A program made the translations under genes and the position numbers. This document shows, piece after piece, positions 20,523 through 27,914 of a DNA stretch of 64,000 bases (positions are counted from its first letter, which is position 1; the number at the start of each line of letters is the position of its first letter). The DNA is from Xanthobacter sp. YC-JY1. Its GTDB lineage: Bacteria; Pseudomonadota; Alphaproteobacteria; Rhizobiales; Xanthobacteraceae. Location of the stretch: contig NZ_CP032674.1 of assembly GCF_021730305.1 (NCBI RefSeq), positions 3,457,001 through 3,521,000 of the forward strand. Direction: 5' to 3'. Under the pieces are notes generated by a model. The model was not told the origin of the DNA and made no database searches. It saw only the letters and a program-made list of their open reading frames with translations.

Positions 20523-23240
20523 ATGCCCGAAGAGCGCGAGAGCGACCACCGCCCCTCGCCGGACGCCCTCCTGAAGGAGGCGCAGCGGGAGAGCCGTGGC
20601 CAGTTGAAGATCTTCCTCGGCGCCGCCCCCGGCGTCGGGAAGACCTACGAGATGCTTGCCTCCGGCCGCACCCGCCTGAAGGAAGGCGCCGACGTGGTGA
20701 TCGGCGTGGTGGAGACCCACGGCCGCCGCGAGACTCAGGCGCTGGTGGAGGGCTTCGAGATCGTCCCCCGCCGCACCGTCGCCTACAAGGGCCGGCAGTT
20801 GCAGGAGATGGACCTCGACGCCATCCTCGCCCGCAAGCCCGACCTCGTGCTGGTGGACGAGTTAGCCCACACCAACGCCCCCGACAGCCGCCACGCCAAG
20901 CGCTACATGGACGTGGAGGAGTTGCTCGCCGCCGGCATCGACGTCTATTCCACGCTGAACATCCAGCATGTGGAGAGCCTGAACGACGTGGTGGCGCAGA
21001 TCACCCGCATCCGCGTGCGCGAGACGGTGCCCGACGCCATCATCGACCGCGCCGACGAGATCGAGGTGATCGACATCACCCCCTCCGATCTCATCCAGCG
21101 GCTGCACGACGGCAAGGTCTACGTGCCCGACACCGCCCGGCGCGCGGTGGACAACTACTTCTCCCCCGGCAACCTCACGGCCCTGCGCGAGCTGGCCCTG
21201 CGCCGCACCGCCCAGCGGGTGGACGAGCAGTTGCGGAGCCACATGCGCGCCCATGCCATCTCCGGCCCGTGGGCGGCAGGCGAGCGGGTGCTGGTCTGCA
21301 TCAGCGAGGACAAGCGCTGCGCGGCACTGGTGCGCTATGCCAAGCGCCTCGCCGACCGGCTGCGGGCGCCATGGGTGGCGCTCTATGTGGAGACGCAGCG
21401 CAGCTTCCAGCTGGGCGACGCCGACCGCGACCGCATCGCCGAGGTGCTGCGCCTCGCCGAGCGGCTGGGGGCGGAAGCCGTCACCGTGCCCGGCGGCGCG
21501 CACATTGCCGACGACGTGCTTTCCTACGCCCGCGCCGCCAACGTCACCCAGATCGTCATCGGCAAGTCCGACCGCTCGCGCTGGTTCGAGATCCTGCACG
21601 GCTCGGTGGTGCACGACCTCGTGCGGCGCTCCGGCAACATCTCCGTGCATGTGATCGCCGGCGATGCCGGACAGCCGGCCTCCGAGGAGACGCGCGCGGC
21701 CGCCCCGCTGCCGGTGCGACGGGAGGTGCGGGCCTATGCGGAGGGCGCGTTCCTCGTCACCGCCGCGACCCTCGTCGGCGTCGCCCTGCAACGGCTGCTG
21801 GGGCTGCAGAACGTCGCCCTCGTCTTCCTCACCGCCGTGCTGGTAAGCGCAGTGCGTTCCGGCCTGTGGCCGGCGCTGGCGACCTCGGTCGCCGCCATGC
21901 TGGCGTTCAATTTCTTTTTCATCCCGCCGCTCTACACCTTCACCATCGCCGATCCGGAAAACGTGATCGCGCTGTTCTTCTTCCTGGTGGTGGCGGCCAT
22001 CGCCAGCAATCTCACGGCGCGGGTGCGCGGGCAGGCGCTGGCCGCGCGGGCGCGGGCGAAGACGACGGAAGACCTCTATCTCTTCTCCAAGAAGCTCGCG
22101 AGCGCGGTGAGCCTGGACGATCTGCTCTGGGCCACCGCCTTCCAGATCGCCTCCATGCTGAAGGTGCGCGTGGTGATGCTGCTGCCGGAGGATGGCGCGC
22201 TCACCGTGAAGGCCGGCTACCCGCCGGAAGATGCCATCGACGCGGCGGATCTTGCCGCCGCCAACTGGACCTATGAGAACAACCGACCAGCCGGCCGCGG
22301 CGCCGACACGCTGCCCGGCGCGCGCCGCCTGTTCCTGCCCATGCATACCGGGCGCGGGGCGGTGGGCGTGGTGGGCATCGACAAGGACAAGGAGGGCCCG
22401 CCCCTCTCGCCCGAGGAACGCCGGCTGCTCGACGCCCTCGCCGACCAGGCGGCCCTCGCCGTGGAACGGGCGAACCTCGTCTCCGACGTGGAGAAGGCGC
22501 GGCTCGACGCCGAGACCGACCGGCTGCGCTCGGCCCTTCTCACCTCCATCTCCCACGACCTGAAGACCCCGCTCGCTTCCATCCTCGGCGCGGCGGGCAC
22601 ACTCAGGAGCTTCGCCGCCTCGCTCACCGAGGACCAGCGCGGCGAGATGCTGGCGACCATCGAGGAGGAGGCCCAGCGGCTGAACCGCTTCATCGCCAAC
22701 CTGCTGGACATGACGCGGCTGGAATCCGGGGCCATCGTGCCCAACACCTCGCCCAACGACCTCGCCGAGATTGTCGGCAGCGCCATGCGGCGGGCGGCCG
22801 CCATCCTCAAGGACCACCGGGTGGAGATCGACCTTGCGCCGGACCTGCCCATGCTGAACGTCGATCCCGTGCTGTTCGAGCAGGCGCTGTTCAACCTCCT
22901 CGACAATGCCGCCAAATATGCGCCCGCCGGCTCCCTCGTCTCGCTTCACGGCTGGGCCGAGAACGGGCAGGAGGGCGGACATGTGACGCTGCAGGTGCTG
23001 GACGAGGGGCCGGGCATTCCGGCGGAGGATGTGGACCAGGTGTTCGACAAGTTCTTCCGCGCCCGCAAGCAGGATCAGGTGCGCGCCGGCACCGGGCTCG
23101 GCCTCGCCATCTGCCGCGGCTTCATCGAGGCCCTGGGCGGCACCATCTCCGTGGCCAACCGGGCCGACCGTTCCGGCGCCGTCTTCACCATCGACCTGCC
23201 CGCGCGGGCGCTCGCCCCCATGCTGGAGACCACCCCGTGA
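20523..23240 (+). CDS. kdpD: Potassium sensor histidine kinase KdpD
   Basis: KdpD senses potassium limitation and phosphorylates KdpE. The 905-residue protein has the N-terminal KdpD domain with Walker A GAAPGVGKT (33-41) and LVLVDELAHTNAPDSRH, a universal-stress-like domain (VLVCISEDKRCAALVRYA), four membrane helices of the DUF4118 type (about 400-500), a GAF-like domain, HisKA with SISHDLKTP (His678) and an ATPase domain with NLLDNAAKYAPAG and GTGLGLAICRGFIEALGG. The start ATG at 20523 follows GGGAGACGGCA. The stop overlaps kdpE by four bases. Confidence 0.95.
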   Translation: MPEERESDHRPSPDALLKEAQRESRGQLKIFLGAAPGVGKTYEMLASGRTRLKEGADVVIGVVETHGRRETQALVEGFEIVPRRTVAYKGRQLQEMDLDAILARKPDLVLVDELAHTNAPDSRHAKRYMDVEELLAAGIDVYSTLNIQHVESLNDVVAQITRIRVRETVPDAIIDRADEIEVIDITPSDLIQRLHDGKVYVPDTARRAVDNYFSPGNLTALRELALRRTAQRVDEQLRSHMRAHAISGPWAAGERVLVCISEDKRCAALVRYAKRLADRLRAPWVALYVETQRSFQLGDADRDRIAEVLRLAERLGAEAVTVPGGAHIADDVLSYARAANVTQIVIGKSDRSRWFEILHGSVVHDLVRRSGNISVHVIAGDAGQPASEETRAAAPLPVRREVRAYAEGAFLVTAATLVGVALQRLLGLQNVALVFLTAVLVSAVRSGLWPALATSVAAMLAFNFFFIPPLYTFTIADPENVIALFFFLVVAAIASNLTARVRGQALAARARAKTTEDLYLFSKKLASAVSLDDLLWATAFQIASMLKVRVVMLLPEDGALTVKAGYPPEDAIDAADLAAANWTYENNRPAGRGADTLPGARRLFLPMHTGRGAVGVVGIDKDKEGPPLSPEERRLLDALADQAALAVERANLVSDVEKARLDAETDRLRSALLTSISHDLKTPLASILGAAGTLRSFAASLTEDQRGEMLATIEEEAQRLNRFIANLLDMTRLESGAIVPNTSPNDLAEIVGSAMRRAAAILKDHRVEIDLAPDLPMLNVDPVLFEQALFNLLDNAAKYAPAGSLVSLHGWAENGQEGGHVTLQVLDEGPGIPAEDVDQVFDKFFRARKQDQVRAGTGLGLAICRGFIEALGGTISVANRADRSGAVFTIDLPARALAPMLETTP

Positions 23241-23926
23241 GCGCGGCAGTGAAGCTCCTCGTGGTGGACGACGAACCCGCCATCCGCCGCCTGCTCGCCA
23301 CCGGCCTGCCCACGCAGGGCTACGGGGTGGAGAGCGCCGCCACCGGTGCCGAGGCACTGGCGCTCATGGCCGCCGGCGCGCCGGATCTCGTCATCCTCGA
23401 CCTCGGCCTGCCCGACATTCCCGGCCGCGACCTGCTGCGCCGCTGGCGCGAGGAGGGGCGGACCTGCCCCATCATCATCCTCTCCAGCCGCACCGACGAG
23501 CCGGGCATCGTGGAGGCGCTCGAGGCGGGGGCGGACGACTACGTCACCAAGCCGTTCGGCATGAACGAGCTGGTCGCCCGCATCCGCGTCGCCCTGCGCC
23601 ACCGCCTCCAGCAGCAGGGCGAGAAGCCGCTGTTCGTGGTGGGCGATCTCTCGGTGGATCTGGTGCGGCGGATCGTGAAGGTGAAGGACAGGGAGGTGAA
23701 GCTCTCGCCCAAGGAATACGCCATCCTGCGGGTGCTGGTGCAGCATGCGGGCAAGGTGCTGACCCATCATTATTTGCTCTCGCAGGTGTGGGGCGAGATG
23801 CACGATCTGCAATATCTGCGCGTCTATGTCCGCCAGCTCCGGCAGAAGCTGGAGGACAATCCCGAAAAGCCCCGCTACATCCGCACCGAGACCGGCGTCG
23901 GCTATCGCCTCGCGGAGCCGGAGTGA
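23237..23926 (+). CDS. kdpE: Potassium response regulator KdpE
   Basis: OmpR-type response regulator of 229 residues that activates kdpFABC. Receiver domain with acidic pair DDE (11-13), phosphorylation site LVILDLGLPD (Asp55) and TKPFGM; C-terminal winged-helix domain with VKLSPKEYAILRVLVQHAGKV and YIRTETGVGYRL. The start is a GTG at 23237 overlapping the kdpD stop. It converges with copD 11 bp away, with no obvious terminator between them. Confidence 0.94.
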   Translation: MSAAVKLLVVDDEPAIRRLLATGLPTQGYGVESAATGAEALALMAAGAPDLVILDLGLPDIPGRDLLRRWREEGRTCPIIILSSRTDEPGIVEALEAGADDYVTKPFGMNELVARIRVALRHRLQQQGEKPLFVVGDLSVDLVRRIVKVKDREVKLSPKEYAILRVLVQHAGKVLTHHYLLSQVWGEMHDLQYLRVYVRQLRQKLEDNPEKPRYIRTETGVGYRLAEPE

Positions 23927-23936
23927 GCGCCGTCGG

Positions 23937-24845
23937 CTAGAGCTGCGGATCGCTCATGCCCAGCAGCGCCGCGAGGAAGACGGCGACAAGGGCCAGCGCC
24001 ACCTCCATCCTGCTGTTCACCGCGATGCGCGCGAGGTCCGCCCCCCGCGTGGGCGAGCGGGCGAGGCGCAAAGCGATGTGGCGGTTGCGCAGGGCGAGGC
24101 AGACAAGGCCGGCGAAGACCGAGGCCTTCAGGATGACGATGCGGCCATAGATCGTCCCCGGCAGCGCGGCCGGCGTCTCGATATGCAGGATCGCGGCAAG
24201 CCCGCCGCCGACGCCCACCATCAGCACCGCCCCGATGCCGATGCGGGAAAAGCGCCGCAGCACGGCGCCCGGCGCTTTTCCGGCTTCCTCCGGCGCTTTC
24301 GCCCACCCGTCCAGCAGCACGATGAGCGGCAGCAACCCGCCGATCCACACCGCCGCGCCTAGCCCGTGGACGGCATGGACGGCCACCAGCATCACCGCCC
24401 GCGCCCCCTCGGCGGCGCCGGGATGGCCGAGCAGGCTTTCGCTCGCCATCAGAACGGCCCCCGCCGCCGTGATCGCCGCCAGCCTCCGCCGTCCGCGCAG
24501 GGCAAGAGCGGCGAACGCGGCCACGACGAGCACGGCCAGCCGGAACGCCATGGCCTTTCCGAACCCGGTTTCCAGCAGGAAGCCGGAGACGAGGCTCGGG
24601 TCGGCCAGGCTTGCCGGCGTGCCTGCAATGTCCACCAGCGCCGCCCCCGCCCACACGAGAGCCGAGACGAGCGCGACCGGCAGCGCGAGGAAAACCATCC
24701 GCTCCGCCGCCCGCACGGCCGAGGCGCCCGCTGCCCCGGCCCACGCCGGCACGGCGGTGAACACGAACAACGATGCACCGAGCAGCACCAGCCCCGCCGC
24801 GAAATGCGTACACCGCGCGGCGAGGATGAGGGGAAACACGTCCAC
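23937..24845 (-). CDS. copD: Copper-resistance membrane protein CopD
   Basis: CopD-family proteins are inner-membrane proteins thought to import copper delivered by CopC. About 302 residues with eight hydrophobic helices; typical features are RCTHFAAGLVLLGASLFVF near the start and VHAVHGLGAAVWIGGLLPLIVLL in the middle, with membrane His residues suited to copper. No ATG fits; a GTG at 24845, one base after the copC stop, or a second GTG at 24839, is the likely start, since upstream codons lie inside copC. Transcribed with copC. Substrate copper is from family knowledge. Confidence 0.82.
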   Translation of the reverse strand: MDVFPLILAARCTHFAAGLVLLGASLFVFTAVPAWAGAAGASAVRAAERMVFLALPVALVSALVWAGAALVDIAGTPASLADPSLVSGFLLETGFGKAMAFRLAVLVVAAFAALALRGRRRLAAITAAGAVLMASESLLGHPGAAEGARAVMLVAVHAVHGLGAAVWIGGLLPLIVLLDGWAKAPEEAGKAPGAVLRRFSRIGIGAVLMVGVGGGLAAILHIETPAALPGTIYGRIVILKASVFAGLVCLALRNRHIALRLARSPTRGADLARIAVNSRMEVALALVAVFLAALLGMSDPQL

Positions 24846-24846
24846 C

Positions 24847-25212
24847 CTATTTGCCGACCTGGAAGCCGAAGCTGCCCTCGGTCTTGTGGGTGTCCACGGA
24901 GACGATCTTCCACTGCACCTTGTAGGCACCGGCCGGCAGCGCGGCCCCCAGCTTCAGCACCAGCGCCTTGGGATCGGCGCCATCGGCCGCCGCGCCCGAG
25001 GCCACGGCGGAACCGTCCGCGCGGGTGACGACGATGGAGGAAAAACGGGGCTCCACCGCCTCGCTGAAGACGAGGCGGATTTCGCTGGGACCGGCCGAAA
25101 CGGTGGTGCCGACGCCCGGCACCGCCTTTTCCAGATGGGCATGAGCGAAGGCCGCGGTGGCGGACAGGAGGCCGAGGGCGGCCGCGGCGACGAGGGTTGC
25201 GATGCGCTTCAT
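24847..25212 (-). CDS. copC: Periplasmic copper-binding protein CopC
   Basis: Small periplasmic beta-barrel cupredoxin-fold protein of 121 residues. A signal peptide (MKRIATLVAAAALGLLSATA, cleaved after AFA) leaves a mature protein beginning HAHLEKAVP, so the N-terminal His and the later DTH in KIVSVDTHKTEG make the classic Cu(II) site. No Met-rich Cu(I) loop is seen, as in Cu(II)-only CopC proteins. Directly upstream of copD. Confidence 0.9.
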   Translation of the reverse strand: MKRIATLVAAAALGLLSATAAFAHAHLEKAVPGVGTTVSAGPSEIRLVFSEAVEPRFSSIVVTRADGSAVASGAAADGADPKALVLKLGAALPAGAYKVQWKIVSVDTHKTEGSFGFQVGK

Positions 25213-25252
25213 GATGGATCTCGCGAAAGGGGACGGGGAAGGGAACGGCGCC

Positions 25253-26164
25253 TCAGGGAAAGAGAGGCCTTCCGATGCCGTTAGGGAAGATGTCGTCCAG
25301 GAAGAAATGCAGCTGGCCGATCACGCCCACATGGCTGCCGCTCTGGGCATTGATGGGGATGAGGGCCTCAAGGCCCACCTGCACCGCGCCGTTGGACCAG
25401 ATGACGCCGGGATTGATGGTGCCCGTGGTGATGCGCGCGCCGTCGCCGATGTTGGAAACCGGGGACTGGAAGCTCGCTTCCACGATGGGCGTGAGCTGCT
25501 TGATGAAGTCCGGCTGCCCGGTCATCTCGCGCACGTTCTGATTGAGGTAGGGCAGGCTGTATTGCAGCGACAGGCCCCAGGTGAGCACGCGCGGGTTGGA
25601 TTCGAAGGTCAGCGGATCGGTGAGCTGGGTGGGGAGGCCGTAGCCCAGTTGGCCGGTGATGGCGAAGGGCCGCAGCAGGGCGAGGCTGTCCGGCAGGTCA
25701 CCGAAGCCCTTGCCGAAATAGAGGTTGGGCGACACCGTGGTGTAGCTGTCCACCACCTTGGAATTGCCGGTGCCGCCCCATTCGATGCTGAGGCCCACCG
25801 AGAAGATGAATTCGTGCTCCGCATTGTTGAGGAGCATCCACTTGAGCGTCGTCTCGATATTGTCGAAGCCCGAATGGCCGGGGGTATTCTGCAGCCAGCC
25901 GCTCTCGACGGAGATGCCGAGCCACGGGGTGATGGTCTTGGCATATTCGAACGAATAGGAGGTGCCGCCGACCCCGTCGCCGTCCTTCAGATATTGCACG
26001 GTGGGCAAGGCGAGCTCGTCGGCCACGGCCGGATCGTCGAAGGTGAGGGTCGCCGGGAACACGCGGTCGCCCGCGATTCCATGGGCGTGCGCGGAGGGGG
26101 GATGCGCAGCGAGAAGAAGGCCTGTCAGCGCGCAAAGGCTGACGGCCCCGGGAAGCCTGGTCAT
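25253..26164 (-). CDS. Outer-membrane beta-barrel protein in a copper cluster
   Basis: A 303-residue exported protein with a signal peptide (LPGAVSLCALTGLLLAAH, ending near SAHAHG). The mature protein is rich in alternating aromatic and polar strands (YLKDGDGVGGTSYSFEYAKT, FEIETTLKWMLL-like and GQLHFFLDD segments), which suggests a transporter-like beta-barrel of 12 to 16 strands. A His-rich start (HPPSAHAHG) may bind metal. It sits 40 bp upstream of copC and 46 bp downstream of a Cys-rich small protein gene, so copper passage or sensing at the outer membrane is a reasonable guess. I do not recognise a named family. Confidence 0.6.
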   Translation of the reverse strand: MTRLPGAVSLCALTGLLLAAHPPSAHAHGIAGDRVFPATLTFDDPAVADELALPTVQYLKDGDGVGGTSYSFEYAKTITPWLGISVESGWLQNTPGHSGFDNIETTLKWMLLNNAEHEFIFSVGLSIEWGGTGNSKVVDSYTTVSPNLYFGKGFGDLPDSLALLRPFAITGQLGYGLPTQLTDPLTFESNPRVLTWGLSLQYSLPYLNQNVREMTGQPDFIKQLTPIVEASFQSPVSNIGDGARITTGTINPGVIWSNGAVQVGLEALIPINAQSGSHVGVIGQLHFFLDDIFPNGIGRPLFP

Positions 26165-26210
26165 GAAAAAATCCTCGTGAGAAACCCAAGGCGCGGGCGA
26201 GCGCGCCGGT

Positions 26211-26687
26211 TCAGGCGGCCTTGATGGCGGTCACGAGGTGGGGAGGTGCGCGCGGCGGCGGGCCGCGCTTGAAGGGAAGCTGCGTGGTGAGCTGGGCGGC
26301 CGGAAGATCGGCGCGCACCATGAGGAATCCGGCCACGGCGTCGAGCGCGACGGGGGCAGGCGGCGGCGCCAGCATCCCGTCGGCGCAAGGACAGGCGATG
26401 CAATCCGCGCAGCAGGGATGGGTCGGGGATTGATCGGGCGCGGAGGGGCCGGACTGCCCGCTCTCGTGCTCGCACAGGAGGCCGGCGGCGACGAGCCCTT
26501 CGACCTGGACCGCATTCCATCTGAGGCCCGCGGCATTGCCCGCCTGAACGAAGGCCGCGACGCCGTTGGCGAGGAGCAGGACGACGAAAAGCAGGCGCAG
26601 GATGACCGGAAGGCGCAACGCCGCGTGCACGCGTCCGGCCCATCCGGCCGCGCGGTGTCGCGCCTCACTGCCTGCCCCGCCTCCCAT
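26211..26687 (-). CDS. Cys-rich membrane-anchored protein, DUF2946-like
   Basis: The ATG at 26687 (MGGGAGSEARH) follows CAGGGTGGG and gives 158 residues. There is one hydrophobic segment (ILRLLFVVLLLANGVAAF, about 30-48) that may be a signal anchor. Next come a lone Cys in LLCEHESGQ and then CCADCIACPCADG, five Cys in 11 residues. The layout of an N-terminal helix plus a Cys-rich exported part resembles DUF2946-type proteins, often found beside copper genes. It is the first gene of a leftward run ending in copC-copD. Metal capture is an inference. Confidence 0.6.
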   Translation of the reverse strand: MGGGAGSEARHRAAGWAGRVHAALRLPVILRLLFVVLLLANGVAAFVQAGNAAGLRWNAVQVEGLVAAGLLCEHESGQSGPSAPDQSPTHPCCADCIACPCADGMLAPPPAPVALDAVAGFLMVRADLPAAQLTTQLPFKRGPPPRAPPHLVTAIKAA

Positions 26688-26805
26688 CCCACCCTGCGTG
26701 TGTTCGTGTCCCGAAGGCCGCGAGAATACCAGCCAAGATGAGGATGACGCAACCAACGGCCCGGTTCGTCTTGCGGCATTCGTCGAATTACAGAGAAAAA
26801 CAGGA

Positions 26806-26832
26806 AATGACGCTGGGTAAAACTACGTCATT
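26806..26832. promoter_or_regulatory. Inverted repeat upstream of the copper cluster
   Basis: Arms AATGACG (26806-26812) and CGTCATT (26826-26832) are separated by 13 bases and lie about 120 bp upstream of the Cys-rich protein gene. The surrounding 26740-26850 is AT-richer than its flanks, as expected for a promoter. It could be an operator for the leftward copper genes or the end signal of the amidohydrolase gene, which terminates at 26864. Confidence 0.35.
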
Positions 26833-26863
26833 CCTCCCCACACAACCTGAGCGCGCGCAAAGG

Positions 26864-27826
26864 CTATCCGCCGAAGAACACGCGCTCAGCCGTTCCCCGC
26901 AGCAGAAAGTCCCGCTGCCCGTCGTCGAGGGGCGCCCGGCGGGCGATGAAATCGAAGGCGGCCTGAAGGGTGTTGGGGGGCTCGCGCTCCAGCACCGGCA
27001 TGTCGCTGCCCCACATCAGCCGGCCCGCGCCGAAGGCGGCGACGAGGGCGACGAGTTGCGGGATCACCCGGTCGTAAGGGGGCGTGTCGAACTTGTTGAG
27101 GCCGGACACCTTCACCGTCACGCCCGGGAAGGCGGAAAGCGCCAGAAGCCGGTCCAGCTGGCGCGTGTCGCCCGGCATCACATGGGCCATGTGATCGAGG
27201 CAGACGCTCGTCGCCGGATAGCGCCGGCACAGCTCGGCCATGTGGAGGAGCGCGTCGTCGCTCATGTCCGGGCTGTCGCGCAGGAGCGGGCACAAAACGA
27301 GGTCTTCCTCCGCTGCCGTCGCCCAGATGGTCGCCATCACCGGAGAGGCGAGCCAGGATCGGGTATCGACGCCCCTCAGGCGAAAGCCCTTCACCCCGGT
27401 CGCTTTCGCCGCCCGCATGGTCTCGGCCGCGTCGGCGCGCAGGTCGTCCACCGCACCGACCACGGCGAAGGTGCCGGGGTGCGCCCGCGCGGCATCCGTC
27501 AGATAGGAGCTGTCGAAGCCGAAATAGCCGATGTGCTGCACCAGCACGACCCGCGCGACGCCGACGGCCGCCTCCCGCGCCAGCACGGTGTCGATATCGT
27601 AGTCCGGCGGATCGCGGTCGCGCGCGGTCTGGCCGTTGACCATGGGATAGCGGGCGAGGTCGCCGCCCCAGCTGTGGCTGTGGGCATCGATGAGCCCGCC
27701 GGGCGCAGCCCGTGCGCCCGAACCGATGCCGCCGGCAACCGCCAGCGCCGCCGCGCCCTTCAGCAGGCTGCGGCGATCAAGGCCGCCTCTGTCACGCGCC
27801 TCGCCCCGGCCCTCGCCTTGCGTCAT
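26864..27826 (-). CDS. Tat-exported amidohydrolase (amidohydrolase_2 family)
   Basis: A 320-residue metal-dependent hydrolase of the TIM-barrel amidohydrolase-2 type, whose relatives act on lactones or decarboxylate aromatic acids. The N terminus has a twin-arginine-like signal DRRSLLKGAAALAVAG, so it is probably exported folded. Metal-site motifs: IDAHSHSWGG near residue 46, CLDHMAHV in the middle and LMWGSDMPVLEREP near the end. Later residues RGTAERVFFGG match the usual C terminus. It stands alone between the copper cluster and the propeller protein. The exact substrate is unknown. Confidence 0.75.
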   Translation of the reverse strand: MTQGEGRGEARDRGGLDRRSLLKGAAALAVAGGIGSGARAAPGGLIDAHSHSWGGDLARYPMVNGQTARDRDPPDYDIDTVLAREAAVGVARVVLVQHIGYFGFDSSYLTDAARAHPGTFAVVGAVDDLRADAAETMRAAKATGVKGFRLRGVDTRSWLASPVMATIWATAAEEDLVLCPLLRDSPDMSDDALLHMAELCRRYPATSVCLDHMAHVMPGDTRQLDRLLALSAFPGVTVKVSGLNKFDTPPYDRVIPQLVALVAAFGAGRLMWGSDMPVLEREPPNTLQAAFDFIARRAPLDDGQRDFLLRGTAERVFFGG

Positions 27827-27914
27827 CGCCTGCCTCCCGCCCGGAACAGCCGCGCCCTAGATGGGCACGGCGCGCGCCGTTCTGGCAAGGGCGCCGACCG
27901 ATGACGGACGCAGA

